A stretch of DNA of 64,000 nt, from NCBI RefSeq assembly GCF_002572525.1, contig NZ_PDBS01000001.1, positions 1,922,001-1,986,000 of the forward strand, given 5' to 3'. Position 1 is the stretch's first letter. Each line of letters starts with the position of its first letter. Of the stretch, positions 1 through 8,376 are shown piece by piece. A model generated the notes under the pieces. It searched no databases. It saw nothing but the letters and a program-made list of their open reading frames with translations, and was not told where the DNA came from. The position numbers and the translations under genes are program-made. This stretch comes from Natrinema sp. CBA1119 (GTDB lineage Archaea > Halobacteriota > Halobacteria > Halobacteriales > Natrialbaceae).

Positions 1-107
1 CCCTGCTCGATCGATGGGCCGCCGCCCGCGGCACCGTCTTGCTGCAGGACGACGTTCTCTGCGAGACTGTTCATGGCGATCGCGATGTCAGGTAGAGGTT
101 CGATCAT
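1..107 (-). CDS. atpK: A-type ATP synthase subunit K, N-terminal fragment
   Basis: Partial gene running off the left edge; only the first 35 codons are present, starting at the ATG at 107-105. Subunit K is the small hydrophobic proteolipid that forms the proton-carrying rotor ring in the membrane. The visible part reads MIEPLPDIAIAMNSLAENVV and ends in an Ala/Gly-rich stretch, as proteolipid N-termini often do, but the membrane helices are outside the window. The call rests mainly on position: in haloarchaea atpK directly follows atpH and atpI on the same strand, as here. Confidence 0.7.
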   Translation of the reverse strand, partial: MIEPLPDIAIAMNSLAENVVLQQDGAAGGGPSIEQ

Positions 108-562
108 GATTACGTGTTCTCTTGTGGTTGTGAAACCGGACAGGTTCTACTACTCCCCACCGTCTTCATAAAACTTCCCAAACCATATTGCCGAATCCCG
201 TCGTGTAGCCGCTGAGCTCCCTTCACGGAGGATATTACATTTTCCGATTTCCGACCGGCTGTGTCGCTCGTTCACTCGTCTCGAGACCGGGGCCAATCGA
301 GAGGTGCTCTCGCCGACGAGTCGTTATCGTAGCCACTGAAACGATTTTCACACTGATCGCAACGTCGTCGTTCGATCAGGTGTGCAGTGACTTTCAGTGG
401 CTACTATCGCGCTCTATTTCGCTCTATTAACGAGTGACATCGAATACCGTATAGCGATTGTGACTCGTTCTCGCTTCCGAGCAGGTCCAAGAACACTGCG
501 AGCTGCCGCTCGAGTAGCCGATGACAGTTGATAGATACAGCAGAGAACGGTGAGCGGTCGTC
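108..562. other. Gene-free stretch inside the ATP synthase operon
   Basis: There are 455 bp between atpI and atpK without a convincing gene. It holds one 74-bp palindromic element (330-403). The minus-strand sequence TTTTATG near 164-173 could be a TATA box giving atpK its own promoter. The rest shows nothing recognisable. Small frames here are arginine-rich and look non-coding. Confidence 0.6.
330..403. repeat. 74-bp palindromic element, family 1, copy A
   Basis: The element starts TAGCCACTGAAA and ends with the exact reverse complement TTTCAGTGGCTA, a perfect 12-bp terminal inverted repeat. The inner sequence is partly self-complementary (CACACTGATCG against CGATCAGGTGTG). A second copy of exactly the same length lies at 43835-43908, with about 63 of 74 positions identical. 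No coding capacity. It looks like a MITE- or REP-type element and sits between atpI and atpK. Confidence 0.85.
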
Positions 563-2851
563 TCAGTCGTCGTCGGACGAACGCTCGTGGCCGAAGGGGC
601 TGAACTCTCGGCCGCCGCCCTCGTAGAACTTGTTGAAGAACTCGACGTACTCGAGGCGGATCCCCTGCAGGCCGGCGCTCGTGACACCGAGCAGGAGGAC
701 GACGATGTGGCCGAGGACGAGGATGAACACGCCGATGATGGCCATGCCGATCCCGCCGTGGAGCAGGCCGTTGAACATGACCTCCGTTACCTCGTGGCCG
801 TGATAGGTTCCCTGCTCGAGCATGTGCTGGGGCGCGTGGCTCGTTCCGAAGTGCCACTCGGCACCGGACTCCGTCTCGACGACGTACACCCCGAAGAACA
901 GCATGTTGACGACGAACGCCATACCTGCCTTCGCGAGAATGACCGCCGCGATCCGCAGGTACGAGAGCACGTCACCGAGGACGCTGAAGCTCTCGAGCGC
1001 GCCGATGATGATCCCGAGCACGCCGTAGTGTCGGACCTCGCCGTAGATCATCGTCACCAGCCCGATCACCGCGACCGGAATGCCGATGTAGAGACCAACC
1101 TCGGCTGGGAGGCCCGTGAAGCCGAGTTCGTACGCCGCCTCGGATCCGTTACCGAGCGAGGTGTAGAGGAACGACGGCTTCGGGCCGTCGTACTCCGGCG
1201 CCGATCCGACGCCGTGAAGGCTGAAAATCCAGGCCCAGAAGCCGAGCATGAGCAGCGCCCACGAACCGTGTTCGAAGTAGGATTCGGCGACACCGTGGCT
1301 CATGTCGTTGATGAAGCCGAGGATGTAGCCGACGGTGAGGTGGAGCAGACCGAGCAGGACGCTCAGCATGAGCCACGTCTGGCTGTACTTCGAGTACACC
1401 GGCTGGAGACCCTTGTGCATCGGCGGCGAGCCGCCAAAGAGGATATCTCCCAGGACGTGCATGCCGAAGATCTCCCCGTACAGGATACCGAACAGCATCG
1501 TGAAGCCGCCGGCCCACATCCCGATCGCACCGAGGCTCCGAATCACGTCGCTGTCGAAGCGACTGTACAGCAAGAACCCGATCGTCGTGTACAGGATCCC
1601 GTAGCCGAGGTCGCCAATCATGAACCCGAAGAACGCCGGGAACGTCAACAGCAGGAATATCGTCGGATCGAGTTCGCTGTACTTCGGTCGGTCGATCATC
1701 CTGAGCAGGAACTCGAATGGCTTCGCCGCACCGGTGTTGTCCTGCACGACGGGCGGTTCGTCCACCATCGTCACGACGCCGGTGCTACCGGTCGCCGTCG
1801 TGCCACCGTCGGCGGCCACCTCTCGAGTCGCAGCCTCTCGTTCCTCCTCGTCAGTCGTCTCGTCCGAGCCACCGGGTCCGCCGTGGTCGACGTCTTCCGT
1901 GTGCGTCGGATACCCTTCATCGTTGTAATCGGCTCGCACGAGTTCCTCGACTTCGATGCTGTCGCCGACGGCGTCGTTCAGCGTGGTGACGAGTCGATCG
2001 TACTCGTCCGTCGGGAGCCAGCCCTCCGCGACGAACGCGTGTTCGGTTGTCGCGAACTGCAGCGGCGCTTCGGATTGCTGGACCTCGACGGTCAGTTCCT
2101 CCTCGACGCGAAGGAGGAATGCGGCTTCCTCACCCTTGATCACGTCGAACTCCGCGTCGATCTCGTCGATACGTGACTCGAGTTCACGCTTGCGCGTCTC
2201 GAGTTCGTCGACGTAGTCGTCCGGACTCCGCTCGGTGTCGGGAACCTCGTAACGGGTGAAATCGACACCGACCAGCGCATCGTCGATCGGGTCTTCGTCG
2301 GCGTCCGCGGTGGGTGCGGCCACGACAGCCACGATATCGCCACCGGTGAACGTCTCGAACGCCCGAATATCCTCGGACGCGTCGACGGCCGCCTCGACCT
2401 CGTCGAGGGGGCCTTCGCCGACGAGGACGGTGACCGTCTCGTACCCCGACAGCAGGTCGAGGTCGATACCGAGCTCCGCGAACGGAGCGACGCGGTCGAT
2501 CTTCTCGTTGATCTGCCGGAGTTCCTCGTTGATCTCCCCGCGGCGATCGTCGAGTTCGTTGACTCGCGTCCGGACTTCCTCGAGTCGCTGTTCCCAGCCC
2601 GTCTCGAGCGTTCCCGGTTCGGCCTCGTCGGCCGATAGTTCCAGGGTGCTCTCAAGGGCGCGGACGGTCACCAACTTCTCGGAGGACTGCTCGGCACCCG
2701 CCATTGGGTCGCCGTTGTCGAACCCCTCCCAGGAGCCGTCGTAGTCCGAGAGGTGGACGAGATTCAGTTCGTGAACCGTCTCGATAACCGTGGGCATGAC
2801 GCCCCTGGACCCGGTCACCGAGACCTTGCTCATCCGCTCAGGTCTGAGCAT
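563..2851 (-). CDS. atpI: A-type ATP synthase subunit I (stator, subunit a equivalent)
   Basis: Membrane stator subunit of the archaeal A1Ao ATP synthase; together with the K ring it forms the proton path. At 762 residues it has the usual size. Residues 1-380 are cytosolic, charged and partly coiled coil, with an acidic/glycine-rich insert near 325-360; about seven hydrophobic helices follow from residue 385. R633 in SYLRIAA matches the conserved channel arginine. The gene overlaps the end of atpH by 14 bp, suggesting coupled translation. The start MLRPERMSKV is preferred because haloarchaeal homologues begin this way; M7 is the alternative. Confidence 0.95.
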   Translation of the reverse strand: MLRPERMSKVSVTGSRGVMPTVIETVHELNLVHLSDYDGSWEGFDNGDPMAGAEQSSEKLVTVRALESTLELSADEAEPGTLETGWEQRLEEVRTRVNELDDRRGEINEELRQINEKIDRVAPFAELGIDLDLLSGYETVTVLVGEGPLDEVEAAVDASEDIRAFETFTGGDIVAVVAAPTADADEDPIDDALVGVDFTRYEVPDTERSPDDYVDELETRKRELESRIDEIDAEFDVIKGEEAAFLLRVEEELTVEVQQSEAPLQFATTEHAFVAEGWLPTDEYDRLVTTLNDAVGDSIEVEELVRADYNDEGYPTHTEDVDHGGPGGSDETTDEEEREAATREVAADGGTTATGSTGVVTMVDEPPVVQDNTGAAKPFEFLLRMIDRPKYSELDPTIFLLLTFPAFFGFMIGDLGYGILYTTIGFLLYSRFDSDVIRSLGAIGMWAGGFTMLFGILYGEIFGMHVLGDILFGGSPPMHKGLQPVYSKYSQTWLMLSVLLGLLHLTVGYILGFINDMSHGVAESYFEHGSWALLMLGFWAWIFSLHGVGSAPEYDGPKPSFLYTSLGNGSEAAYELGFTGLPAEVGLYIGIPVAVIGLVTMIYGEVRHYGVLGIIIGALESFSVLGDVLSYLRIAAVILAKAGMAFVVNMLFFGVYVVETESGAEWHFGTSHAPQHMLEQGTYHGHEVTEVMFNGLLHGGIGMAIIGVFILVLGHIVVLLLGVTSAGLQGIRLEYVEFFNKFYEGGGREFSPFGHERSSDDD

Positions 2852-3170
2852 GGACGTCCTCCTGGAACAGTTCGACGACGTGGTCGGTCACTTCGTCGAC
2901 CCGATCCCGGGCGCGCTCGGCCAGCGCCTCGCGCTCGCGTTCGCCTTCTTCGAGGACCCGCTCGCACTCCGCATCGATCTCCTCGCGAGCGTCCTCCAGG
3001 CGGCGCTCCGTCAACTCTTGGGCCTCCTGTTCCGCTTCCGTGCGAATCTCCTCGGCTCGTTCCCGGGCCTCGGCTATTCGCTCGTCGCGGTCGTTTTCTG
3101 CCTGTGCGACGATCTCGTCGGCCTCCGCTTCCGCCGACTTAATTCGTTCGAGAACCTGTGGCCTCGGCAT
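2838..3170 (-). CDS. atpH: A-type ATP synthase subunit H (peripheral stalk)
   Basis: A 110-residue, highly charged, almost wholly helical protein rich in Glu, Arg and Ala, typical of the coiled-coil H/G subunit of the peripheral stalk that holds the A1 head against rotation. It has no membrane segment. It is the first gene of the visible ATP synthase operon and overlaps atpI by 14 bp. The start MPRPQVLERI is followed by continuous heptad-like sequence. A TATA-like site on the same strand lies at 3201-3210. Confidence 0.9.
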   Translation of the reverse strand: MPRPQVLERIKSAEAEADEIVAQAENDRDERIAEARERAEEIRTEAEQEAQELTERRLEDAREEIDAECERVLEEGEREREALAERARDRVDEVTDHVVELFQEDVHAQT

Positions 3171-3200
3171 ACTCTAAGCAGTCGGACGTTTGCCAGAGCG

Positions 3201-3210
3201 CGTATATGGT
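3201..3210 (-). promoter_or_regulatory. Probable TATA box of the ATP synthase operon
   Basis: Minus-strand ACCATATACG lies 31-40 bp upstream of the atpH ATG, a normal distance for a short-leader archaeal promoter. The 156-bp gap is shared with the divergent methyltransferase gene. Confidence 0.45.
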
Positions 3211-3326
3211 AGTTGCGAAACTAACTCAGCGCGACCCGGTCCAAACGGGCGGTAATATCTACTTACATCACGTTCGGAGCGCCGGGAACAGCAGACATAT
3301 GGCGATCGGACCGAAACTCGTCACAA

Positions 3327-3950
3327 ATGGGACTTCTCGAGAATAAGGCCCGCGCCCGACTGTTCTACAAGTACCTCTCGCGGGTCTACGATCGGGTGAA
3401 CCCCTTCATCTGGAACGCGGAGATGCGTAGCGAGGCCCTCTCGCTGCTCGAACTCGAGGATGACATGACCGTCCTCGACGTCGGCTGCGGTACCGGCTTC
3501 GCGACCGAGGGGCTGCTCGAACACGTCGACGAGGTCTACGCGCTCGACCAGAGCGAACACCAACTCGCACAGGCGTACGAGAAGTTTGGCACCCGCGCGC
3601 CGCCGGTGCACTTCCACCGCGGCGACGCCGAGCGGTTGCCGTTCGCGACCGATACGTTCGACGTCGTCTGGTCCTCCGGCTCAATCGAGTACTGGCCGAA
3701 CCCGATCCTCGCATTGCGGGAGTTCCGTCGTGTCCTCAAACCCGGCGGACAGGTGCTCGTCGTCGGACCGAACTATCCCGACAACGTCGTCAGTCAGCTG
3801 GTGGCCGACTCGATTATGCTCTTCTACGACGAGTACGAGGCCGATCGCATGTTCAAAACCGCCGGCTTCGAGGACGTGAAACATGCGTTCATGGGACCGT
3901 CGTACGATCCCGATGTCGCCATCACGACGATCGGTCGCGCACCGGAGTGA
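3327..3950 (+). CDS. SAM-dependent methyltransferase, MPBQ/UbiE-like
   Basis: A 207-residue class I methyltransferase. Motif I is VLDVGCGTG at 49-57; the acidic ribose-binding position is ALDQSE near 73, and post-I motifs GDAERLPF and LKPGGQVLVVG follow. The N-terminus (ENKARARLFYKYLSRVYD) resembles plant/cyanobacterial MPBQ/MSBQ quinone methyltransferases, and haloarchaeal homologues are thought to methylate menaquinone-type quinones. That substrate is inferred from family resemblance only. It is transcribed divergently from the ATP synthase operon. Confidence 0.8.
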   Translation: MGLLENKARARLFYKYLSRVYDRVNPFIWNAEMRSEALSLLELEDDMTVLDVGCGTGFATEGLLEHVDEVYALDQSEHQLAQAYEKFGTRAPPVHFHRGDAERLPFATDTFDVVWSSGSIEYWPNPILALREFRRVLKPGGQVLVVGPNYPDNVVSQLVADSIMLFYDEYEADRMFKTAGFEDVKHAFMGPSYDPDVAITTIGRAPE

Positions 3951-3973
3951 TCAAGCGGCCATCGCAGCCCTCG

Positions 3974-4483
3974 TCACGTCGCCGTCGTCTCGAGGGTAGC
4001 CACCCGTCGCCCATCGACGGTGAGCGTAACCGTGACCGAATCGCCCGCCGCGAGCGTCGGGCTGTTGTTAGCGATCGACACGCCGGCCCGTTCCCCCGAC
4101 GTCCACGTCGAATCGCTTTTCGCGTTGAACGGGCCGTCGGGCGCGCCGTCGAATCCCTTCGCACCGACGAACGGAATCGGCGGCTGTGCGTCCAACTCCG
4201 TGCCGTCGATTTCGATCGTTACCGACAGCGCATCGACGTCGATCGAATCGCCGGCCACGTGCTCGATCGCGATCGATGAGTCGTTTCCGTCGGCCTCGAG
4301 TTCGAAGTTTGCTGTCGGCCCGGGCGACTCGAGCGACCACGCGCCGACGCCGACCGCGACGACGGCCGCGAGACAGACGGTGAGTGCGACCAGTATGAGG
4401 ACGGCGACGACCGGACTAATGCCCCGGTTCGACTCGGGTGCGCTCGCTGACGCGGATCCCGTGGTCAGCAGGCCAGTTGTCAC
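3974..4483 (-). CDS. Type IV pilin-like protein
   Basis: A 169-residue protein with the archaeal pilin N-terminal signature: a charged leader, then RGISPVVAVLILVALTV as a single hydrophobic helix (about 20-46). The prepilin peptidase would cut just before the helix. The remainder is an acidic, Thr/Ser-rich beta-type domain that would be exposed outside the cell. Such proteins (Arch_pilin, formerly DUF1628) build adhesion pili or related surface filaments. No assembly ATPase is nearby, so it would rely on a distant pil locus. It ends 24 bp past the convergent methyltransferase gene. Confidence 0.8.
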   Translation of the reverse strand: MTTGLLTTGSASASAPESNRGISPVVAVLILVALTVCLAAVVAVGVGAWSLESPGPTANFELEADGNDSSIAIEHVAGDSIDVDALSVTIEIDGTELDAQPPIPFVGAKGFDGAPDGPFNAKSDSTWTSGERAGVSIANNSPTLAAGDSVTVTLTVDGRRVATLETTAT

Positions 4484-4560
4484 ACGTCCCGTGGCCGCCC
4501 GATCCGATATAAAGAGTCGCTCGAGCTCGTCGAGGGGAGCCGCCGTCGACTACTCTCAAT

Positions 4561-5793
4561 CTATCCGCTGATGCTCGTGCTGATACGCTTCCCGGTTGTC
4601 GTCTCCACGGTCAGCTCGTATCCGCCTCCGGGTGGTACGAACCACAGCGTCCCGTCGGCGCCTGTTTTGCCGACTTCTGCCCCATTGATACTGATCGTCG
4701 CCGATCGCAACTCACTGGTCTCCGAATCCGAGACGATGAGTTCGCTCGGCCCGTCACCCACCGTTTTGTTGACCATCAGATCCAGTCCTCCCTTTGTTAC
4801 GGGTTGCTGCGACGCCACCGGTAACGAATCATGATTCAGGAACTGCGCTTCCCGGTAAATGTCACTGGTTCCTCCGTCAAGGTACGTCTGGAGGTGACCG
4901 TGATCGTGGCTAATGTCGAGCTTGTACAGCTGTACCGTCGTGTGCATGTTAAATGACGGTGACGACCTCGTCTCGTTCGCCCACGGATACATCTCGAGTG
5001 TATACTGGTACGCGTCGGTGAGACCGCTAAATTGGGACGGTTCTGAGACGTTTCGGTTGTCGAATCGGACGGCCTCACGAACGTAGTTCTCGTTGAGCAT
5101 CGAGATAACGTAGCCGTTCTCGGAGGTTTCGACGGTAACAGTGGTCTCGCTGTCGGTCCTCTCCTGTCCGCGCGTCGCCGCCGCCAGCTGCGATCGGGCC
5201 TCGGTCCGATGCATCTCGAGTCTTCCCTGTTCGTCCTCGATCGGCAGCGAGCTGTTCGAGACTCCGCTCGACCGGTCATCGAGCTTCTCGAGTGACTTGG
5301 AGAGGACTGCGGCTTCCTCGTAGTTTCGAAGCAGCGTCTCCAGTAACCGCGAGCTCGACAGGGCCCCGTTCGCGTGCGCTCTCACGGCCCGCCGTTCGCG
5401 TGACTCGATCGCGTCGGATCGCTCTTTGATCCGATCGAACGCGTCCCGGAGCATCACTCGTTTTTCCTCGGCCGTCGCATCGTCGAACCCTCGGTCGACG
5501 ATGGCGTATTGCGCGTGATCGGCCTGGATTTCGTCGTCCATACTTGCGAGCATCGTACCGACACCGTAGCTGGGTCTGGCGTGCTCGCTTCTAGCTGCGT
5601 TCTTGAGCCAGAGGCGGTTCGTCGTGTTCTCTAACACCTGTAGATCGGAGTCGGATCCATCTGCGGTCGACAGCTGCTGAAGGGAAGAATTGGGGGTCGC
5701 CGACAGGCTGTTTCCGGGAGCCGCAACGATGGGGGCGACGAGCAGCGAGAAACCGAGAAGTACTGCGAGGAGTGGCGGAATCGCGCGGTTCAT
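4561..5793 (-). CDS. Secreted haloarchaeal protein with C-terminal beta domain
   Basis: A 410-residue exported protein. Residues 1-25 (MNRAIPPLLAVLLGFSLLVA...) are a Sec signal peptide. Residues 40-180 are charged and mostly helical. The last ~70 residues (SATISINGAEVGKTGADG...PPGGGYELTV) look like a carboxypeptidase-regulatory-like or Ig-type beta fold. It resembles haloarchaeal proteins annotated DUF7096 (from memory). Enzymatic function is unknown. It is divergent from the membrane-anchored HTH gene, which suggests that gene regulates it. A TATA box lies 22-31 bp upstream, so the transcript is probably leaderless. Confidence 0.7.
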   Translation of the reverse strand: MNRAIPPLLAVLLGFSLLVAPIVAAPGNSLSATPNSSLQQLSTADGSDSDLQVLENTTNRLWLKNAARSEHARPSYGVGTMLASMDDEIQADHAQYAIVDRGFDDATAEEKRVMLRDAFDRIKERSDAIESRERRAVRAHANGALSSSRLLETLLRNYEEAAVLSKSLEKLDDRSSGVSNSSLPIEDEQGRLEMHRTEARSQLAAATRGQERTDSETTVTVETSENGYVISMLNENYVREAVRFDNRNVSEPSQFSGLTDAYQYTLEMYPWANETRSSPSFNMHTTVQLYKLDISHDHGHLQTYLDGGTSDIYREAQFLNHDSLPVASQQPVTKGGLDLMVNKTVGDGPSELIVSDSETSELRSATISINGAEVGKTGADGTLWFVPPGGGYELTVETTTGKRISTSISG

Positions 5794-5814
5794 CGGCCGA
5801 CTCTATGCTCTCCT

Positions 5815-5824
5815 GATATAAAAA
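5815..5824 (-). promoter_or_regulatory. TATA box of the secreted protein gene
   Basis: Minus-strand TTTTATATC lies 22-31 bp upstream of the ATG at 5793, so transcription should begin at or next to the start codon. Confidence 0.6.
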
Positions 5825-5893
5825 CCGGTCGCACTCCCAGTAACTGCGAGTGCCCCGATCGAAAGATCGGTATATCAACTGCTTACCGCTCAC

Positions 5894-5982
5894 TGGAAAC
5901 CCTCTCTCCGCCGCGGAAACCCTTCACGGCCGTTAGTAACGTTTTATTTTCCGATGGAAAGTGTTTTTTCCCCCGGGAAACC
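5894..5982 (+). promoter_or_regulatory. Four GGAAA(CC) repeats in 20-bp phase, candidate operators
   Basis: GGAAAC/GGAAAG motifs begin at 5895, 5915, 5956 and 5976, giving spacings of 20, 41 and 20 bp, close to whole numbers of DNA turns. Three of the four read GGAAACC. They lie between two divergent genes. The last two flank the expected transcription start of the HTH gene (TATA-like GTTTTATTTT at 5941-5950). Use as operators is inferred from spacing and position. Confidence 0.5.
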
Positions 5983-5995
5983 ACCGTTGGTACGC

Positions 5996-7354
5996 ATGCG
6001 GGTAACCACCGCCGTCACACTCGCCCTCACAGCCCTCCTCACGATGTCCCTTTTTGGGGCGGTGGCCGTCGCGCCGGCTGCAGCCGAGACGCCGTCCGAA
6101 TACGATCGGGCGGCTACGGTCGGCGATCGGTCCCATTCGCTGTCAGGTGTCGCACAGCCCTCCCACTTCGTCACTTCGCCCCGATCCCTCCCGGTTAAGT
6201 CAGCGTTTCCGTCCGTGGCTACCGCGCAATCGGATCCGCCGCTCGAGCGGCCCGTACCGAGTCAGATCATTCGGCTCTCCGTTCAGGATAACGGTGACGT
6301 CCGGTGGACGTTCGAGAGCCGCTTTCGCATAACGAGCGCGGAAGACAAAGCGCTATTCGAAGACTATGCCGAGCAGTTCGAGGCCGGTCGGCACGATGCC
6401 ACGTTCGATCTCGACCGATTCGATGAGGCTCGACAGACCGCCGAGCGGACGACTGGCCGTGACATGTCGATCGAAGACGCCGGTTGGGACGAGCCGCGGA
6501 TCGTCGATTCGCCGAGCGGAGCCGACGGCGAGGACATCCGGATCGGCGTCATCTCGTACTCGGTTACGTGGACGAACTTCGCCACCGTCGAGGACGACCG
6601 GATCTATTTCGGTGACGCGTTCCGGACCGACAGCGGTACGTGGATGGGGTTATACGGGGGCCAACGGCTCGTCGTCGAGACGCAGTCGAATTACGCGCTC
6701 GAAACCCCGACTCCGCTCACGTGGGACGGTCCGTACGAGTTCACGAGCGACGAACTCGAGATCGTGTTCGTCCAGACCGGGAGCGGAGGTGGGAACGGGG
6801 GGCCCCTGGACCTGTCGTGGTGGTGGCTTCTCGTTATCGGTGGAATTGTCGTCACCGCTGGGATCGGTGGGTATCTCCTGTTCCGACGTGACGGGCTGAG
6901 CGACCTGCCGATTCCGACCGAGCGGTTCCCGGTGCTCGAGTCGATCGGGATCGGTGGCCGGAGCGCTAGCGAGCGGACCTCGTCGGGTGACGCGTCCGAC
7001 GGTCCCGGTCCCGCGACCGGTGCGGCAAGTTCCACGAGCCAAGCGCCCGCGCCTGGCCGGACCAGTATCGACGATAGCGATACCGGCTCCGGCACTCGCC
7101 TCGAGTTCGAAGAGCAGGTCGCCGACGACATCGATCCGGAACTGTTGAGCGACGAGGAACGCGTCCTCCGCCTGCTCGAGCGAAACGGCGGCCGGATGAA
7201 GCAGGCAACCATCGTCTCGGAGACCGGCTGGTCGAACGCCAAGGTGTCGCAATTACTCTCGAAGATGGACGACGACGACGAAATCGAGAAGCTCCGTATC
7301 GGCCGGGAGAACCTCATCACGCTGCCCGGTGTCGATCCGACCGAAACTAACTGA
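5996..7354 (+). CDS. Membrane-anchored winged-helix protein with external domain
   Basis: A 452-residue one-component regulator candidate. The start is placed at MRVTTAV because a signal peptide begins there (cleavage near AAAETPS); an upstream ATG at 5954 would add 14 unlikely residues. Residues 36-268 form an external domain (DUF7345-like), then a Gly-rich hinge, one transmembrane helix (271-295, WWWLLVIGGIVV), a variable linker, and a cytoplasmic winged helix at 383-448 (LSDEERVLRLLERNGGRMKQ..., DUF7343-like). The topology would carry an outside signal directly to DNA. The likely target is the divergent secreted-protein gene or itself. A hairpin AGCGGTTCGAACCGCT follows the stop codon. Confidence 0.75.
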   Translation: MRVTTAVTLALTALLTMSLFGAVAVAPAAAETPSEYDRAATVGDRSHSLSGVAQPSHFVTSPRSLPVKSAFPSVATAQSDPPLERPVPSQIIRLSVQDNGDVRWTFESRFRITSAEDKALFEDYAEQFEAGRHDATFDLDRFDEARQTAERTTGRDMSIEDAGWDEPRIVDSPSGADGEDIRIGVISYSVTWTNFATVEDDRIYFGDAFRTDSGTWMGLYGGQRLVVETQSNYALETPTPLTWDGPYEFTSDELEIVFVQTGSGGGNGGPLDLSWWWLLVIGGIVVTAGIGGYLLFRRDGLSDLPIPTERFPVLESIGIGGRSASERTSSGDASDGPGPATGAASSTSQAPAPGRTSIDDSDTGSGTRLEFEEQVADDIDPELLSDEERVLRLLERNGGRMKQATIVSETGWSNAKVSQLLSKMDDDDEIEKLRIGRENLITLPGVDPTETN

Positions 7355-7387
7355 GCGGTTCGAACCGCTGTGGTGTCGGTTTACCGG

Positions 7388-8161
7388 TCAGTTGTCGCTC
7401 GTTTCCGAATCAGTAGAATTGTCGGACTCGTTGGTAGTAGTCGAGTCGTCGGTCTCAGTTTCTGAATCCGTGGTAGTATCGGAATCATCGGCAGTAGCCG
7501 AGTCGTCGGTCTCTGTTTCCGGATTGTAGTCGATGTTCTTGCCCACGGAGGCGTAGATGTCGTCCCAATCCTTGTCCTCGTCCATCAGGTAGACCTCGAC
7601 GGTCAACGGGCCGGCCCCGAACTCTTCGATCCCAGCGGGACGAACATCGATGTGGAACGTGCCGTTTTCTTCCATGCGGACTTCGCCCGTGCGTTCGATC
7701 AGTTTCTGCTTGTCTTCGTTGATCTTGACGAAGAAGTACGGCTCACCCTCTACGTCACCGTGTTCCGGCGGATCGACGTTCTCCATGCTCGTGTTGGCGA
7801 CGACCTCGAGGTTGAAGTTCGAGTAGCCGTCACCGTTCGCCGCGGGCTCTTTGTCGACGAACGTCATCGATTTGATCCGATCCCCGCGTTTGTCTTCCAT
7901 CGGTCGGTTCGGTTCCTCCGGTGGGTGCCACTCCGCGTTCGCAGTGTCGTCCCCGCCGCCGTCTCCGTCGTTCGTGTCTCCCTCGGATCCGTCCGAATCG
8001 GCGGAGTCGTCGGATCCGTTCGTTTCCGTTTCGCTCTCGTTCAATGATTCCGTATCATCTTCGCTCGACGGCTCGTCCGCTTGTGATCCCCCGAGGCCGC
8101 TACACCCGGAGAGCGCGACGAGCAGTGCGACTGCGATAACAGCGACGGTTCGGAATTGCAT
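7388..8161 (-). CDS. Lipoprotein with acidic Ser/Thr-rich tail
   Basis: A 257-residue exported protein. The start is placed at MQFRTVAVIAVALLV, which gives a short signal ending in the lipobox LSGC; the cysteine would be lipid-modified. MATDR at 8191 is a possible earlier start. After the Cys comes an Asp/Ser/Glu/Thr-rich stalk, a folded centre (about 75-200, PEEPNRPMEDKRGDRIKSMT...), and a tail of repeated SETETDDS-type units to the C-terminus. Function is not recognised. It is convergent with the membrane HTH gene and may belong to the same surface group. Confidence 0.7.
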   Translation of the reverse strand: MQFRTVAVIAVALLVALSGCSGLGGSQADEPSSEDDTESLNESETETNGSDDSADSDGSEGDTNDGDGGGDDTANAEWHPPEEPNRPMEDKRGDRIKSMTFVDKEPAANGDGYSNFNLEVVANTSMENVDPPEHGDVEGEPYFFVKINEDKQKLIERTGEVRMEENGTFHIDVRPAGIEEFGAGPLTVEVYLMDEDKDWDDIYASVGKNIDYNPETETDDSATADDSDTTTDSETETDDSTTTNESDNSTDSETSDN

Positions 8162-8376
8162 CGTATCCCGTCGTACCCGGTCGGTTGCCATTATTACAAC
8201 CCCGATAAGCGACAGTGACCCGTTCGACGGTTGCGGGGATAGAACGGGTCCGTAACGGCCGTTTTCGTCCGTTGCACGCTGCGGGACGATCCTTAGACTG
8301 TGCACAAATGCTGTGAGCCAGTTCGCTCGTGACCGCTTTTGACGAAAATATCTGCCGAGTAGAATTCCTCTATGCC
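8162..8376. other. Gene-free spacer before the tandem repeats
   Basis: Upstream region of the lipoprotein gene. No gene is recognised. The 425-bp gap between the lipoprotein and radical SAM genes consists of this stretch plus the tandem-repeat tract that follows. Confidence 0.5.

Noticed and set aside
414-857. Small minus-strand frames between atpI and the palindromic element
   Set aside because: They are arginine-rich, overlap atpI in the wrong frame and lack protein-like pattern.
587-2176. 529-codon plus-strand frame over atpI
   Set aside because: It is antisense to atpI and consists of His/Arg/Asp runs without a hydrophobic core.
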